Part shown: positions 23,451-33,128 of the stretch, in pieces
Numbering within the stretch: the stretch's first letter is position 1
Layout: the number at the start of each line of letters is the position of its first letter
Source: Deltaproteobacteria bacterium RBG_16_49_23
GTDB lineage: Bacteria; Desulfobacterota; BSN033; UBA1163
Length of the DNA stretch: 43,086 nt
Reading direction: 5' to 3'
Assembly (NCBI GenBank): GCA_001798855.1
Contig: MGQQ01000145.1
Coordinates: 1 to 43,086 of the forward strand
Translations under genes and position numbers: made by a program
The notes under the pieces: model-generated
Database searches by the model: none
What the model was told of the DNA's origin: nothing
The model's input: the letters and a program-made list of their open reading frames with translations, nothing else

Positions 23451-25060
23451 TCAATTGGGAGATCCTGAACCTGGAGAACCAGTAGGCGTGCCGCGCTGCC
23501 CCTATCCACCCTCTGATTTCGAATGCTTGTACAGGCACAGTTGCCCGTATCTGGATGGATTGTCCACCCAGTGGGTATTGGAAGAGTACCGACGGGCCCA
23601 TGACGTGTATCAGGAGCATCTGCGAATCATCGATCTCTTTGATGGCGACTTAAAAGCCAGGGATGAGCGGATACGGGTTCTGGAGCGGGACAATGCGCAG
23701 CTTAGGGCGAAACTTCAGGCCTTGCACCGACGGCAATTTAAGCCGAATGAGAAGAAAGAAGTGGAAATAGGTGGAAACAATCCCGAGAGTCCCTCGTCGT
23801 CCCATGAAGGGGAGAAGAAAAAGCGTGGAGCAACGCCAGGACATCCGGGATGGGTGAGGCCCAAGCCGCAGCATATTGATAGGACTGTTGAGGTGCCTGC
23901 CCCCACGATCTGCCCTCATTGTCAATCCGAGGGCTTGGCACCGATCCAAGAAACGACGGAGCACGTTCAGGAAGATATCGTGATCCAGCCCCAGACCCTG
24001 GTCACATGCTATCGGCATGGGCAGGCATTCTGTGCGAGGTGCAACCGTCCCGTGGTTCAGGCAGGCAAGGGTGAGCTGTTGAACGCCCCTATCGGGCCGG
24101 TCGCAAAGTCCGTAGCCCTTTACTTACGCTATCGGATCGGGATTTCCTATCGGAAAACGACGGAGTTGTTTCGGGAGTTATTCGGCCTTGAGTTTGTTCC
24201 GGCTTCCGCCCTGGGGTTCGACCGCAAAGCGGCGGCACAGGGGATGCCGATCTATGAGGATTTGCGCGACAAGATCAGGACCTCCGAGCTGCTCCATGCC
24301 GACGAAACCTCCTGGCGCAATGACGGCGTGGGCCATTTTATATGGTTCGCAGGCAATCAAAACCTCGCCTTCTTTCATATCGACCGGCATCGGTCTGCCG
24401 AGGTGGCCAAAAGCATCTTCGGAGAAAACTTTGATGGGACCCTGGTGCGCGACCGCTATGCCGCCTATAACGGTATCGGTCTGGACTGGCAGACTTGCAT
24501 CGCCCATATCATCACAAAGGCCAAGGAAATCAGAGGGGAACATGCGCTCCTGCTGCAAACCGAAAAAGACACCGCTGTCGCCCCCTTCTGCAATAATCTC
24601 ATCGATCTATGCTCACGACTCTGCGATACAGGCCAGAAGCTCAAATCCGGCCATATCCCCCGGAACGAAGCGGCCAAGCTCGAAAAACGCTTCGTTATGG
24701 AACTCAATCCCGCGAAGCGCGGGACAAACAGACCCTTCGTTTCAAACCTGCCGAGACTCTCCGTAGTTTTCTCGTAGGCCCCGAACAAAAGTCTCTCTTT
24801 ACATTCCTCCGGCGCCCCGGTGTGCCGCCCACCAACAACCACGCAGAACAATCTCTTAGACATCTGGTGATCTTCCGAAAGATATGCTTTGGATCGAGAT
24901 CAAAAAGCGGACTCAAAACTCACAGCATCCTCCCCAGTCTGGTGCAAACCGCCAGAAGACAAGGGGTCCATCCAAGGAAGTTTCTCCAAACCCTCCTCAC
25001 CGCAGATACAGCAACCGCTCAAGCTGCCCTGTATAATAATTCAAGTTGATATCTCCACAA
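23447..25060 (+). mobile_element. IS66-family insertion sequence (ISBst12-like, single ORF)
   Basis: The element contains one large transposase frame and no tnpA/tnpB ORFs. The left boundary is inferred from where flavoprotein sequence ends (about 23447) and the right boundary from the transposase stop (25049); I could not pick out the terminal inverted repeats or the target duplication, so both ends are approximate. Confidence 0.65.
23488..25049 (+). pseudogene. IS66 transposase, frameshifted
   Basis: A plausible own start is GTG 23488 (VPRCPYPPSDFECLY). Present are the coiled-coil region (RDERIRVLERDNAQLRAKL), zinc-finger-like CPHC...CARC, catalytic D in LLHADETSW, D in VRDRYAAYNG, then a shift of frame around 24705-24730 within CCCGCGAAGCGCGGG; the third acidic residue (NNHAEQSLR, glutamate codon 24846-24848) and the C-terminus are in the other frame, ending at 25049. 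The element is therefore probably inactive, unless the frameshift is programmed or a sequencing error. Confidence 0.8.
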
Positions 25061-25310
25061 CCGATGGGTAAAATAAGGACTAAACTGTTACCATTCCATT
25101 TCCCTGTTCGGCTGCCTTCAAAAAATCCCCCACTTATCGGAAATTTGGATTTTCACAATTCTGTTTTATTCGGGTCTTCACCGGGACCCTGGATTCCGCC
25201 TGGAGTTTACCTCGATGAAAATCGGGGCCGGAATCCATTTTTTCAAGGCCTTCTGGATGCCGGATCATGTCCGGCATGACGGGAAAGACGCATTTATAGA
25301 CAGGCTCTAA
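25061..25310. other. Gene-free stretch with palindromic repeat
   Basis: No gene visible. About 25185-25285 carries GGATTCCG...CGGAATCC and GGATGCCGGATCATGTCCGGCATGAC palindromes of the genome-wide repeat type. No continuation of the flavoprotein is detectable. Confidence 0.45.
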
Positions 25311-25478
25311 TTAATCTTCACCTTCCTGGTCGGGGCCGTTGTCCTTTCGGCCTCCTTTGAGTCCTTTTCGGATGCCGGAGATGAGAAGCCAGAGGACGAT
25401 GAGACCGATGCCAATAGCTAAAAAATTCGTCGCTCCAATCCTTCTTAAAAAATCTGAGAAGTATTCAACTGTTTCCAT
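25311..25478 (-). CDS. Tiny single-span membrane protein
   Basis: 55 residues from ATG 25478. An amphipathic N-terminus (METVEYFSDFLRRIGA) is followed by one membrane segment (about 19-37, FLAIGIGLIVLWLLISGI) and a charged tail rich in K, G, D and E. It starts 13 nt after comM and is probably in the same transcript, although no clear ribosome binding site is present. No family recognised. The frame is open 32 codons upstream into comM, but those residues are the antisense-like overlap and not credible. Confidence 0.55.
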   Translation of the reverse strand: METVEYFSDFLRRIGATNFLAIGIGLIVLWLLISGIRKGLKGGRKDNGPDQEGED

Positions 25479-25491
25479 CTTATGACTGGAT

Positions 25492-27024
25492 TCAAGAAAC
25501 CAGATTTCTGTCCAGAGTGCGGTACTGAATGGCTTCAGAGAGATGGGCCGGCTGGATCTCCTCCTGACCTTCAAGATCGGCGATGGTCCGGGCCACCTTC
25601 AGAATTCTCGTATAGGCCCTGGCGCTCAGTCCAAACTTATCGATGGCCACTTCCAGCAATTTCTGACTCGCTTCATCGATCTGGCAATACTTCTTAATAT
25701 GCCGGTTCGTCATCTGGGCATTGCAGTAGATCTTCATCCCTTTGAATCGATCGAGTTGGGCCTTCCGGGCCTGATCGACCCGTCTTTTAATTTCACGGGA
25801 GGATTCGCCTGCGGCACGGCTTGCCAAATCCCGGTACTTCACCGCTGGAACTTCGACATGAATATCGATACGGTCCATCAAAGGGCCGGAGATTTTTGAC
25901 CGGTAGCGCTGAATCTGGGGAATGGTGCAGGAGCATTCGTTGTTGGGGTCGCTGTAATAACCGCAGGGGCAAGGGTTCATTGCGGCAACAAGCATAAATC
26001 GGGCAGGGTAGGTGAGGGAGGTGGCAGCCCGGGAGATCGTTACCTTTTCCTCCTCCAGGGGCTGGCGCATCACCTCCAGAACATTCTTCTTAAATTCGGG
26101 AAGTTCGTCGAGGAAAAGGACACCGTTATGGGAGAGGCTGACCTCTCCCGGCTTCGGGATCTGTCCTCCCCCGATCAGGCCTGCGTCGGAGACGGTATGA
26201 TGGGGACTCCGAAAAGGCCGGGTGACAATGAGGGCCCTGTCTGCAGGGATGAGTCCAAGCACGCTATGAATCTTCGTCGTCTCGATGCTCTCCTCGAAAT
26301 TCATATCCGGGAGGATGGTGGGAAGACGTTTTGCCAGCATCGTCTTCCCGGAGCCGGGAGGACCGACCATAATCAAATTATGTCCGCCTGCGGCAGCCAC
26401 TTCCAGGCACCGCTTGACATGCTCCTGGCCTTTCACTTCATTGAAATCAACAGGATAGTTCATCTCCATCTTAAAGACTTCGTCAAGATCCAAAACAACG
26501 GGATCGATGGCGAGGTTGCCATTCAGGAATTCGACACAGTCGGAGAGGGTATCGAGAGGAAGAACCTCAATTCCTTTGACCACCGCGGCTTCTTTTGAAT
26601 TTCCCCTGGGAAGCAGGATTCCCCGGAGGCCGGCGTCCCTTGCAGCCACGGCAATGGGAAGCGTTCCTTTGATGGGTTTGACCTGGCCATCCAGGGAGAG
26701 CTCCCCCAGGATGAAATAACGGTCGAGTCTCTCTTTCTGAACCACCTCTGTGGCTGCCAGTATGCCGATGGCCATGGGTAGGTCGAAGGCCGCCCCTTCT
26801 TTTCTGATATCGGCCGGAGCAAGGTTAACCGTGATTCGCCGGGAAGGAAAGTCGTAGCCACAATTCTTGGTTGCGGCTTTGACCCTGTCCTTTGACTCTT
26901 TCACTGCACCTTCGGGAAGGCCAACCGTGGCAAAGGCGGGAAGGCCCTGAGCGATGTCGGCCTCAACTTCCACCACATAGGCGTCAATTCCGAAAACGGC
27001 GCTGCTAAGAACACGGGCTAACAT
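25492..27024 (-). CDS. comM: ComM/YifB AAA+ ATPase (Mg-chelatase-like)
   Basis: 510 residues from ATG 27024; a GTG at 27030 is excluded if the promoter at 27033 is right. An N-terminal Lon-substrate-like domain ([20 protein letters not shown]) precedes the AAA+ core with Walker [14 protein letters not shown], Walker [12 protein letters not shown], a cysteine cluster [17 protein letters not shown] and a C-terminal Mg-chelatase domain ([20 protein letters not shown]). ComM is a hexameric branch-migration helicase that extends strand uptake during natural transformation. Its presence does not prove competence. The transcript start predicted is only about 2 nt from the ATG, so it may be leaderless. 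Confidence 0.93.
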   Translation of the reverse strand: MLARVLSSAVFGIDAYVVEVEADIAQGLPAFATVGLPEGAVKESKDRVKAATKNCGYDFPSRRITVNLAPADIRKEGAAFDLPMAIGILAATEVVQKERLDRYFILGELSLDGQVKPIKGTLPIAVAARDAGLRGILLPRGNSKEAAVVKGIEVLPLDTLSDCVEFLNGNLAIDPVVLDLDEVFKMEMNYPVDFNEVKGQEHVKRCLEVAAAGGHNLIMVGPPGSGKTMLAKRLPTILPDMNFEESIETTKIHSVLGLIPADRALIVTRPFRSPHHTVSDAGLIGGGQIPKPGEVSLSHNGVLFLDELPEFKKNVLEVMRQPLEEEKVTISRAATSLTYPARFMLVAAMNPCPCGYYSDPNNECSCTIPQIQRYRSKISGPLMDRIDIHVEVPAVKYRDLASRAAGESSREIKRRVDQARKAQLDRFKGMKIYCNAQMTNRHIKKYCQIDEASQKLLEVAIDKFGLSARAYTRILKVARTIADLEGQEEIQPAHLSEAIQYRTLDRNLVS

Positions 27025-27032
27025 TGTCACTA

Positions 27033-27061
27033 CTTATATCAGAAATAAAACAGCCAAACAA
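27033..27061 (-). promoter_or_regulatory. Promoter of comM
   Basis: On the minus strand TTGTTT (27061-27056), 17-nt spacer, TATAAG (27038-27033); predicted start near 27026, next to ATG 27024. Confidence 0.5.
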
Positions 27062-27438
27062 GGGGAAATATTTTGACAAAGAAACCTCTCAGTTACTTGT
27101 CCGAATGATACAAATGTATCTTTATACCCCCTCTTTAGCAAAGAGGGGTGAGGGGAGATTTCCCAAACTTATTTTTAAAATCCCCCTTTATCCCCCTTTG
27201 CCAAAGGGGGATAAAAGCACTACAAATGAAGGGTTACTTGACAAAGAACAATGAACAAATAACAATGGACAAAGGACAAAGGGCAAAGGTTCAATACCCC
27301 CTAACTATAAAAATACATTGTCGATATGACCGAACCATTTATTGTGTTAATTTGTAGGTCATTCGTAGCGCCCTCGTTTACCGGGGGCGTATCATGGCGT
27401 CGGCAATAAATGCCGACGCTACCACAAGGGAAGCCCGA
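27062..27438. repeat. Repeat-filled gap between comM and the ROK gene
   Basis: Holds CCCTCTTTAGCAAAGAGGG (about 27130) and CCCCCTTTGCCAAAGGGGG (about 27195-27213) palindromes, then ACAAAGAACAATGAACAAAT-like low-complexity direct repeats (27240-27295), and a GGCGTCGGCAATAAATGCCGACGC palindrome near 27400. No gene. Confidence 0.6.
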
Positions 27439-28407
27439 ATGAATTTGAAACCATTTTTGATTGGAGTGGATGTGGGGGGGACGAACATCCGGATGGGAAT
27501 CGTCACTCCGGATGGTGGAATTGTAAAAAGGATTCAATACCCCACGGATGCGTCACGGGGCGGCCTCGCGATGATGGAGAGCCTGGTCTCAAGGCTTCAG
27601 GATTTTATCAAGGGAGAGGCAGGAGGGATTCAGCCCGAGATCAGGATAGGAATCGGCATTGCAGGACCCGTCGATATGAGGAGAGGTATTCTGATCGTCC
27701 CGCCCAATCTTCCGGACCTTCATGGGTTTCCGTTGAAAGCCTTCCTTCAGGAAAGGATTCTCTATCCCATCGCCATTGAGAATGATGCGAATGCCTTCAC
27801 CCTGGGTGAGGGCTGGAAAGGTGCGGCAAGGGGATCCCTGGACTATTGTGGCATCACTCTTGGGACAGGAGTGGGAGGAGGGATTGTGGTTGCAGGGAAG
27901 ATTCTCCATGGAGCAGGGGGGATGGGAGGAGAGGTGGGACATATAGTGCTCAATCCGGAGGGGCCCTTATGCGGTTGCGGAGGAAAAGGATGCCTCGAAG
28001 TCTATGCTTCCGGAAATGGAATCAGAGGAATGGCAAGGAAAGCGATTGAGAAAGGTGAAGGGAAAGGGATCCTTAAGAGAAGCGGGGGGGATCTCCGGAA
28101 GGTTACATCGGAGGAGGTTTTTAAGGCCGCCCGGGAAGGAGACGAAACAGCCCTTCACGTTTTTAAAGAGATGGGTGGATATTTAGGGCTGGGACTGGTG
28201 AACCTCGTCAACCTCTTCAATCCCGAGAAGATTGTGATCGGCGGCAAAGTCTCAAGAGCATGGGACTATTTTATTGGGAGCGCAATAGAGGTTGTTGATC
28301 AAAGAGCCATGAAAGGGCAGAGGGAGAGGGTTGAGATTGTCCAGGGCGAATGCGGAGATGATGCGGGAATATTGGGTGCGGCTTATACAGCGCTGAAATT
28401 GGAATAA
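27439..28407 (+). CDS. ROK-family sugar kinase (glucokinase-like)
   Basis: 322 residues from ATG 27439, where the ROK fold starts (FLIGVDVGGTNIRMGIV, ATP-binding DxGGT); the upstream open frame is repeat. Catalytic aspartate lies in AIENDANAFTLGEG, and the zinc-binding signature GHIVLNPEGPLCGCGGKGCLE with following EVYAS is complete, so it is a kinase and not a ROK repressor (no HTH). Glucose is the likely substrate, as in single ROK glucokinases, but N-acetyl sugars cannot be excluded. The stop codon TAA lies within the TGGAATAATGG repeat that starts at 28399. Confidence 0.9.
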   Translation: MNLKPFLIGVDVGGTNIRMGIVTPDGGIVKRIQYPTDASRGGLAMMESLVSRLQDFIKGEAGGIQPEIRIGIGIAGPVDMRRGILIVPPNLPDLHGFPLKAFLQERILYPIAIENDANAFTLGEGWKGAARGSLDYCGITLGTGVGGGIVVAGKILHGAGGMGGEVGHIVLNPEGPLCGCGGKGCLEVYASGNGIRGMARKAIEKGEGKGILKRSGGDLRKVTSEEVFKAAREGDETALHVFKEMGGYLGLGLVNLVNLFNPEKIVIGGKVSRAWDYFIGSAIEVVDQRAMKGQRERVEIVQGECGDDAGILGAAYTALKLE

Positions 28408-28541
28408 TGGAATATTGGGTATCAGGAAAGAAAATTAAAATTGGAAAAGTGGAATATTGGGTTTCAAGAGGAAAAAAATAATAAATCTTATTCTATGAAT
28501 TTCCCATTTTTCCAGTATTCCAGTGTTCCGTTATTCCATAT
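28399..28541. repeat. TGGAATAATGGAA hairpin element, copy 2
   Basis: Left arm from 28399 (TTGGAATAATGGAATATTGG) and right arm ending near 28541 (TCCAGTATTCCAGTGTTCCG then TTATTCCA) lie between the convergent ROK and cysS genes. It supplies the last codons and stop of the ROK gene. Confidence 0.6.
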
Positions 28542-28551
28542 TTGATCTATA

Positions 28552-30027
28552 TTATTTGATTTTCCAGAGGGTGCCCGAGGGGGTGTCTTCCAAAATGATC
28601 CCTTTTGAGAGAAGGCTGTTTCGGATCTCATCCGCTTTCTTCCAGTCCTTATTTTTTCTTGCTGCATTTCTCTCCCCGATAAGGTTGAGAACCTCTTCTT
28701 CTGAGAGGCCTATGTTTTTCAACCCTTCTTTTTTCTGCCTGTCCATATAAGCACCCGGCTCTTCCCGAAACAGGCCGAGAATCCACCCCATTTTTGAGAA
28801 ATGACCATATCCCTGACTGAGTAATGAGCGAATTTCGTCGGTGGGTTGGCCCCCCGAAAAACCCAGCAGGCCATTTAAAGCTGTTTGAAGGTCGTAAAAG
28901 TATCCAAGGGCCTGAGCGGTATTGAAATCGTCATCCAGGGCCTCTTCGAATCGTGCTTGAAAGGACTCGATCGTCTTCTGGGAATTCCCGATGGAGAAAG
29001 AATCTTCTTTCTTTTGTTTTGCGGAGACATGTTTTTTTAATTCCTCCTGAATCGCATGGAGTGTGATATAAAACCGGTCCAATCCTGTCTTGGCTTCCAG
29101 GAGGCTATCTTCCGAATAATCGACAGGGCTCCGGTAGTGATGTGAGAGGAAGAAGAGCCGCAGGGCTTCCGGATGCCATTCGTTGAGGATCTCTTTGATG
29201 GTTAAGATGTTTCCGAGCGATTTGGACATCTTCTCCCGGTTGATATTGACAAAACCATTATGGATCCAGTAGCGGGCAAAAGGCTTGCCGGTTGCGGCTT
29301 CGGATTGGGCGATCTCATTCTCGTGGTGGGGAAAGACAAGGTCTCTCCCTCCGCCATGAATATCGAGTGTCTCTCCAAGATACTTCTGACTCATGACCGA
29401 ACATTCGATATGCCAGCCCGGCCTCCCTTCTCCCCAGGGGCTTTCCCAGAAAGGCTCTCCGGGCTTGCTCGATTTCCATAGGGCGAAGTCGAGAGGATTC
29501 TCTTTCTTTTCATCGATCTCTACCCGCGCGCCGGCCTGCATCTCTTCGAGGTTCCTTCCGGAAAGCTTGCCGTAGTCCTTAAATTTCTCCACCGAGAAGA
29601 AGACATCGCCATCCCTCGGATAGGCAAATCCTTTCTCAATGAGGGTTGAGATGAGGTCGATCATGCCGGAGATATGTTCCGTGGCCTTAGGCTCAACAGA
29701 GGGCTTCTCCAGCCCGAGGCCTCCCATATCGATATAAAATTCTTCGATGTATTTCTCGGCGATTGTCCTGTAGTCCACCCCCTCTTCATTGGCCTTTTTA
29801 ATGATCTTATCGTCGATATCGGTGAAGTTCCGGACAAAGGTCACATCGTATCCCCGATGGCGTAAGTATCGGTAGAGGGTATCAAAGACGATTGCCGAAC
29901 GGGCGTGGCCAATATGGCAGAGATCATAAACCGTTACCCCGCAGGCATACATCCCAACCCGATTTCCACGGAGGGGAAGAAAATCTTCCTTTTTCCCTGT
30001 CAGAGTATTGTATACACGAAGAGTCAT
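28552..30027 (-). CDS. cysS: Cysteinyl-tRNA synthetase
   Basis: 491 residues from ATG 30027; the open frame upstream is repeat sequence. Class I synthetase signatures: zinc ligand C29 in YACGVTVYD, HIGH motif HIGHAR (38-43), zinc-site region ECSVMSQKYLG and HGGGRDLVFPHHENEIAQSE split by the fold, and KMSKSLGN. It ligates cysteine to tRNA-Cys. Last gene of the minus-strand block that starts at carD, with a repeat element between it and gltX. Confidence 0.96.
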   Translation of the reverse strand: MTLRVYNTLTGKKEDFLPLRGNRVGMYACGVTVYDLCHIGHARSAIVFDTLYRYLRHRGYDVTFVRNFTDIDDKIIKKANEEGVDYRTIAEKYIEEFYIDMGGLGLEKPSVEPKATEHISGMIDLISTLIEKGFAYPRDGDVFFSVEKFKDYGKLSGRNLEEMQAGARVEIDEKKENPLDFALWKSSKPGEPFWESPWGEGRPGWHIECSVMSQKYLGETLDIHGGGRDLVFPHHENEIAQSEAATGKPFARYWIHNGFVNINREKMSKSLGNILTIKEILNEWHPEALRLFFLSHHYRSPVDYSEDSLLEAKTGLDRFYITLHAIQEELKKHVSAKQKKEDSFSIGNSQKTIESFQARFEEALDDDFNTAQALGYFYDLQTALNGLLGFSGGQPTDEIRSLLSQGYGHFSKMGWILGLFREEPGAYMDRQKKEGLKNIGLSEEEVLNLIGERNAARKNKDWKKADEIRNSLLSKGIILEDTPSGTLWKIK

Positions 30028-30042
30028 AAATCTATCCAAAAA

Positions 30043-30138
30043 CGGAATAATGGAATAATGGAATGGTGGAATGATGTGATTAAAAATGACTCTTGCTGAA
30101 AACCCATTGTTCCAATATTCCATCGCTCCAATATTCCA
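30043..30138. repeat. TGGAATAATGGAA hairpin element, copy 3
   Basis: Arms GGAATAATGGAATAATGG (from 30044) and CCATTGTTCCAATATTCCA (about 30103-30121), plus another TCCAATATTCCA, in the cysS-gltX gap. Confidence 0.6.
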
Positions 30139-30144
30139 GATTTC

Positions 30145-31590
30145 TCAAGAAAGCTCCAGAGCCATTTTCAATCGATTGATCATCCTGTCTTTACCGAGGA
30201 GAGGGAGGATTTTTACCAGCTCCGGACCTTTCATCTTTCCGGTGATTCCCGCCCGGAGAAGGGCGTAAAGAGATTTACCCTTTCGTCCCGTCCTGCCTTC
30301 GAACCGGACAAGCAGGGGAGATCCCGAATCTCCTTCCATTTCGGAGAAACCCTCTAAGACATTTAAAATCGTTTGAAGCGCTTCCCGGTTTTCAGGGGAG
30401 ATCAGGACGGCCTTTGCTTCTTCACTGAAGGAGAATAGCGCATCGAAAAAAATTCCTAAATATTCCTCAACCTGCGAGAGAATGGAGAGGTTCTCTTTCA
30501 GAAGACCGCAGATTTGAGCAAGATATTCTTGATCCATCTGTTTGACCGGGATTCCGGCCTTCTCAAAGTAGGAGAGAAGTAACCGGACGAGTCGACCGTT
30601 ATCCGTTTTACGGATGTAGTGGCTGTTAAGCCATTCCAATTTTTTGCGGGAATGGATGGGAGCATTTCTTGAGAGAGCAGTGAGGGAGAATGCTTTGACG
30701 ATCTCCTCCGGGGTGAGAATCTCCTCTCCGGAGGGAGAGGTCCATCCCAGGAGGACGAGATAATTCAGAAGAGCCTCCGGTAGAAAACCTTCCTCCCGGT
30801 ACTGGGAGACCGCTGTGGCGCCATGGCGTTTGCTCAAGGGGGACCGGTCCGGACCGAGAATGAGGGGATGGTGGGCGAAAACCGGAGGTTGCCATCCCAG
30901 GGCGCGATAGACCAGGATCTGCCTGGGGGTGTTGGAGAGGTGGTCGTCTCCCCGTATGACATGGGTGATGCGCATCGAATGGTCGTCGATGACACAGGCA
31001 AAGTTGTAAGCCGCCATCCCATCGGAACGGACGATGATGAAATCACCGAGCCCATCCGAATCGAAACTCATCCTTCCATGGATGAGGTCTTCAAAGACGA
31101 CCATTCCCCTATCCACCCGAAACCGGAGGACGGGCCGGAGACCTTCTGATTCCATTTCTGAGATCTCCCGTTGGGAGAGGGAGCGACATTTTCCATCATA
31201 CTTTGGCATCATGCCCCTGGCGAGCTGCTCTTTTCGAAGGGATTCGAGCCTTTCAGGGGAACAGAAACATTTATAGACTTTTCCTTCCCCGAACAGGTTC
31301 TCCGCATACTCACGATAAAGGGGAAGCCGCTCGGATTGACGATAGGGACCATTCTGTCCAACTCCATCAGGCCCTTCCTCCCAGAGAATCCCCAGCCACC
31401 TGAGGTCCCGGAGGATCGCCTCGATGGAGGCTTCGGTCGATCGTTCCACATCGGTATCTTCGATCCGCAGAATGAATGCGCCTCCTTCCTTTCGTGCAAA
31501 GAGATGGTTGAAGAGGGCAGTGCGGGCATTTCCGATATGGAGAAGTCCGGTGGGAGCAGGAGCGAAGCGAACACGCACGTTTGAAGTCAT
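30145..31590 (-). CDS. gltX: Glutamyl-tRNA synthetase
   Basis: 481 residues, normal for the family. Starts MTSNVRVRFAPAPTGLLHIG with the HIGH-type motif HIGN (18-21); IEDTDVERS, the FVNFACVIDDH-type YNFACVIDDHSMRITHVIRG and HVIRGDDHLSNTPRQ follow; KMSKS is replaced by PLSKRHGA, as in many GluRS. A cysteine-bearing segment VYKCFCSPERLE is present. It charges tRNA-Glu, the same tRNA whose 3' end is found as a scar at 895-910. AAGGTCC upstream serves as ribosome binding site. Confidence 0.96.
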   Translation of the reverse strand: MTSNVRVRFAPAPTGLLHIGNARTALFNHLFARKEGGAFILRIEDTDVERSTEASIEAILRDLRWLGILWEEGPDGVGQNGPYRQSERLPLYREYAENLFGEGKVYKCFCSPERLESLRKEQLARGMMPKYDGKCRSLSQREISEMESEGLRPVLRFRVDRGMVVFEDLIHGRMSFDSDGLGDFIIVRSDGMAAYNFACVIDDHSMRITHVIRGDDHLSNTPRQILVYRALGWQPPVFAHHPLILGPDRSPLSKRHGATAVSQYREEGFLPEALLNYLVLLGWTSPSGEEILTPEEIVKAFSLTALSRNAPIHSRKKLEWLNSHYIRKTDNGRLVRLLLSYFEKAGIPVKQMDQEYLAQICGLLKENLSILSQVEEYLGIFFDALFSFSEEAKAVLISPENREALQTILNVLEGFSEMEGDSGSPLLVRFEGRTGRKGKSLYALLRAGITGKMKGPELVKILPLLGKDRMINRLKMALELS

Positions 31591-31868
31591 TTGGGACCTT
31601 TAATCATTCTTATAGTCGCTTAGTGAATTAACATCGACAAAAAAATGTTGATGATTTGGGAAAACCAAATGTTAGCCGAAGGCTTTAGCCTGCGCGTATC
31701 GGCCTCCAATGTAATACCGACCCTGAAACGCAACCTAAAGGTTGCGGCTACCAGGAAATAACTGCCCCGAAGGGGCCACCTCTTCCAGGCGAAGTCCCGG
31801 ATGAGGCGTAGATTCTTACACGATAAAATCTTAGAATTTATCTCTAATATTTATACGCAAATATACAT
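31591..31868. other. Gap with short palindromes, no gene
   Basis: Contains GCAACCTAAAGGTTGCGGC-like and GCCGAAGGCTTTAGCC palindromes (31675-31755) and a CCCCGAAGGGG hairpin near 31763. No open frame with family resemblance. Confidence 0.5.
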
Positions 31869-31901
31869 AAAAAAATCTCCCCTCCCCAACGTGGGAGGGG
31901 A
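31869..31901 (-). terminator. Terminator after ispF
   Basis: On the minus strand a 9-bp stem (31901-31893 with 31886-31878) is followed by two bases and T7 (31875-31869). Confidence 0.7.
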
Positions 31902-31928
31902 TTGGGGGAAAATGCCAAATATTTTTGT

Positions 31929-32402
31929 TTAATTCTCTTCTACCAGGGCTACGGCATAGGCGGCGATTCCTTCTCCCCTGCCGGCAAAGCCCAGCCCTTC
32001 CGTCGTGGTGGCTTTCACATTGATCCTGGCCGTGTCGATTTCGAGGACCTGGGCAATTTCATTAACCATCCTGGGAATGAAATCCGATAGTCTCGGTTTC
32101 TGAGCGACGATCGTCGCGTCAATATTGAGGAGGTGAAATCCTTTCTCCTTCACCTTGGTCATCACCCTTTCTAAAAGAAGGGCGCTCTTGATGTCTCTGT
32201 ATTGGGGGTCGGTGTCCGGAAAGTGTCGTCCGATATCCCCTTCTGCAATGGCCCCCAGCAGGGCATCACAGATGGCATGGAGGAGAACATCGGCGTCGGA
32301 GTGGCCCTGGAGCCCGTAGAGGTAAGGGATACGGACCCCTCCGAGGATCAAAGGCCGATTCGGTACGAGAGAATGGACATCATAACCGAACCCCACCCTC
32401 AT
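31929..32402 (-). CDS. ispF: 2-C-methyl-D-erythritol 2,4-cyclodiphosphate synthase
   Basis: 157 residues, the usual size. Metal ligands D8 and H10 (GYDVHSL) and H42 (SDADVLLHA) are at the canonical positions; GDIGRHFPDTDP and NVKATTTEGLGFAGRGEGI are conserved. It forms the cyclodiphosphate in the non-mevalonate isoprenoid pathway. Its start overlaps the ispD stop by 4 nt, indicating translational coupling. Confidence 0.96.
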   Translation of the reverse strand: MRVGFGYDVHSLVPNRPLILGGVRIPYLYGLQGHSDADVLLHAICDALLGAIAEGDIGRHFPDTDPQYRDIKSALLLERVMTKVKEKGFHLLNIDATIVAQKPRLSDFIPRMVNEIAQVLEIDTARINVKATTTEGLGFAGRGEGIAAYAVALVEEN

Positions 32403-33112
32403 TCCTCTTCTCCTTTTGTATGGTTTCTCATCTTAAGGATAAGATTTGCCAGCATGAGATCTTCCAGTGTGGTAATTTTAATATTCGTGTAAGACCCCGG
32501 AAGGATGTGGATCTTCTTCCCTAATCGCTCAACAAGGGAAGCATCATCGGTGCCGATATAGCCGTCCTCCGTGGCCTTGAGATAGGCTTCTCTGATGAGA
32601 GAGGCTTGAAAGGTCTGGGGGGTTTGAGCTTGCCAGAGGGATTCCCTCTCCAGAGTCTTGAGGACCGTTCCGTCCGGATGGGCCATCTTAATGGTGTCCT
32701 TCACCGGCATGGCAATGATGACCGCCCCAAAACGGGCGGCGGAGCGGATCGATTCTTCGATCATCTCTTTCGTGACAAAAGGCCGGACCCCGTCATGGAT
32801 GACGATGATCTCCGCATCTCCGGGAAGTCCATCAAGCCCATTCCTGACAGAGTCCTGTCTCTGTTTTCCACCCGGGATGATCCGGGAGATCTTCCTGTAC
32901 CGGAATTTTTCGATGATTTCTGTCAGGCAATAGTCTTGATCCTCGCGGCCAACCACCAGGAGGATGGAGCGGATGAGAGGGCAGGCGTCAAAACGATCAA
33001 GGGTATGGGCAAGAATGGGTTTTTCCCCCAGGGAGAAGAACTGTTTCTTTCTTCCCTCCATGAACCGCTGACCCTTACCGGCAGAGACGATCACCGCGTC
33101 GGCTTTCATCAT
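32399..33112 (-). CDS. ispD: 2-C-methyl-D-erythritol 4-phosphate cytidylyltransferase
   Basis: 237 residues with the CTP-binding VSAGKGQRF (9-17), IIPGGKQRQDSVRNGL, HDGVRPFV, WQAQTPQTF and TNIKITTLEDL motifs. It makes CDP-methylerythritol, the step two before IspF. Start at ATG 33112 (MMKADAV; the second ATG is equally possible). The 146-nt gap upstream contains a TGGAATAATGG element, so it may or may not share the carD transcript. Confidence 0.95.
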   Translation of the reverse strand: MMKADAVIVSAGKGQRFMEGRKKQFFSLGEKPILAHTLDRFDACPLIRSILLVVGREDQDYCLTEIIEKFRYRKISRIIPGGKQRQDSVRNGLDGLPGDAEIIVIHDGVRPFVTKEMIEESIRSAARFGAVIIAMPVKDTIKMAHPDGTVLKTLERESLWQAQTPQTFQASLIREAYLKATEDGYIGTDDASLVERLGKKIHILPGSYTNIKITTLEDLMLANLILKMRNHTKGEEE

Positions 33113-33128
33113 TCGACAATAAAACTAC

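Noticed and set aside
25061-25310. 3' remainder of the IS-disrupted flavoprotein
   Set aside because: No frame here shows flavoprotein motifs; the stretch is dominated by palindromic repeats.
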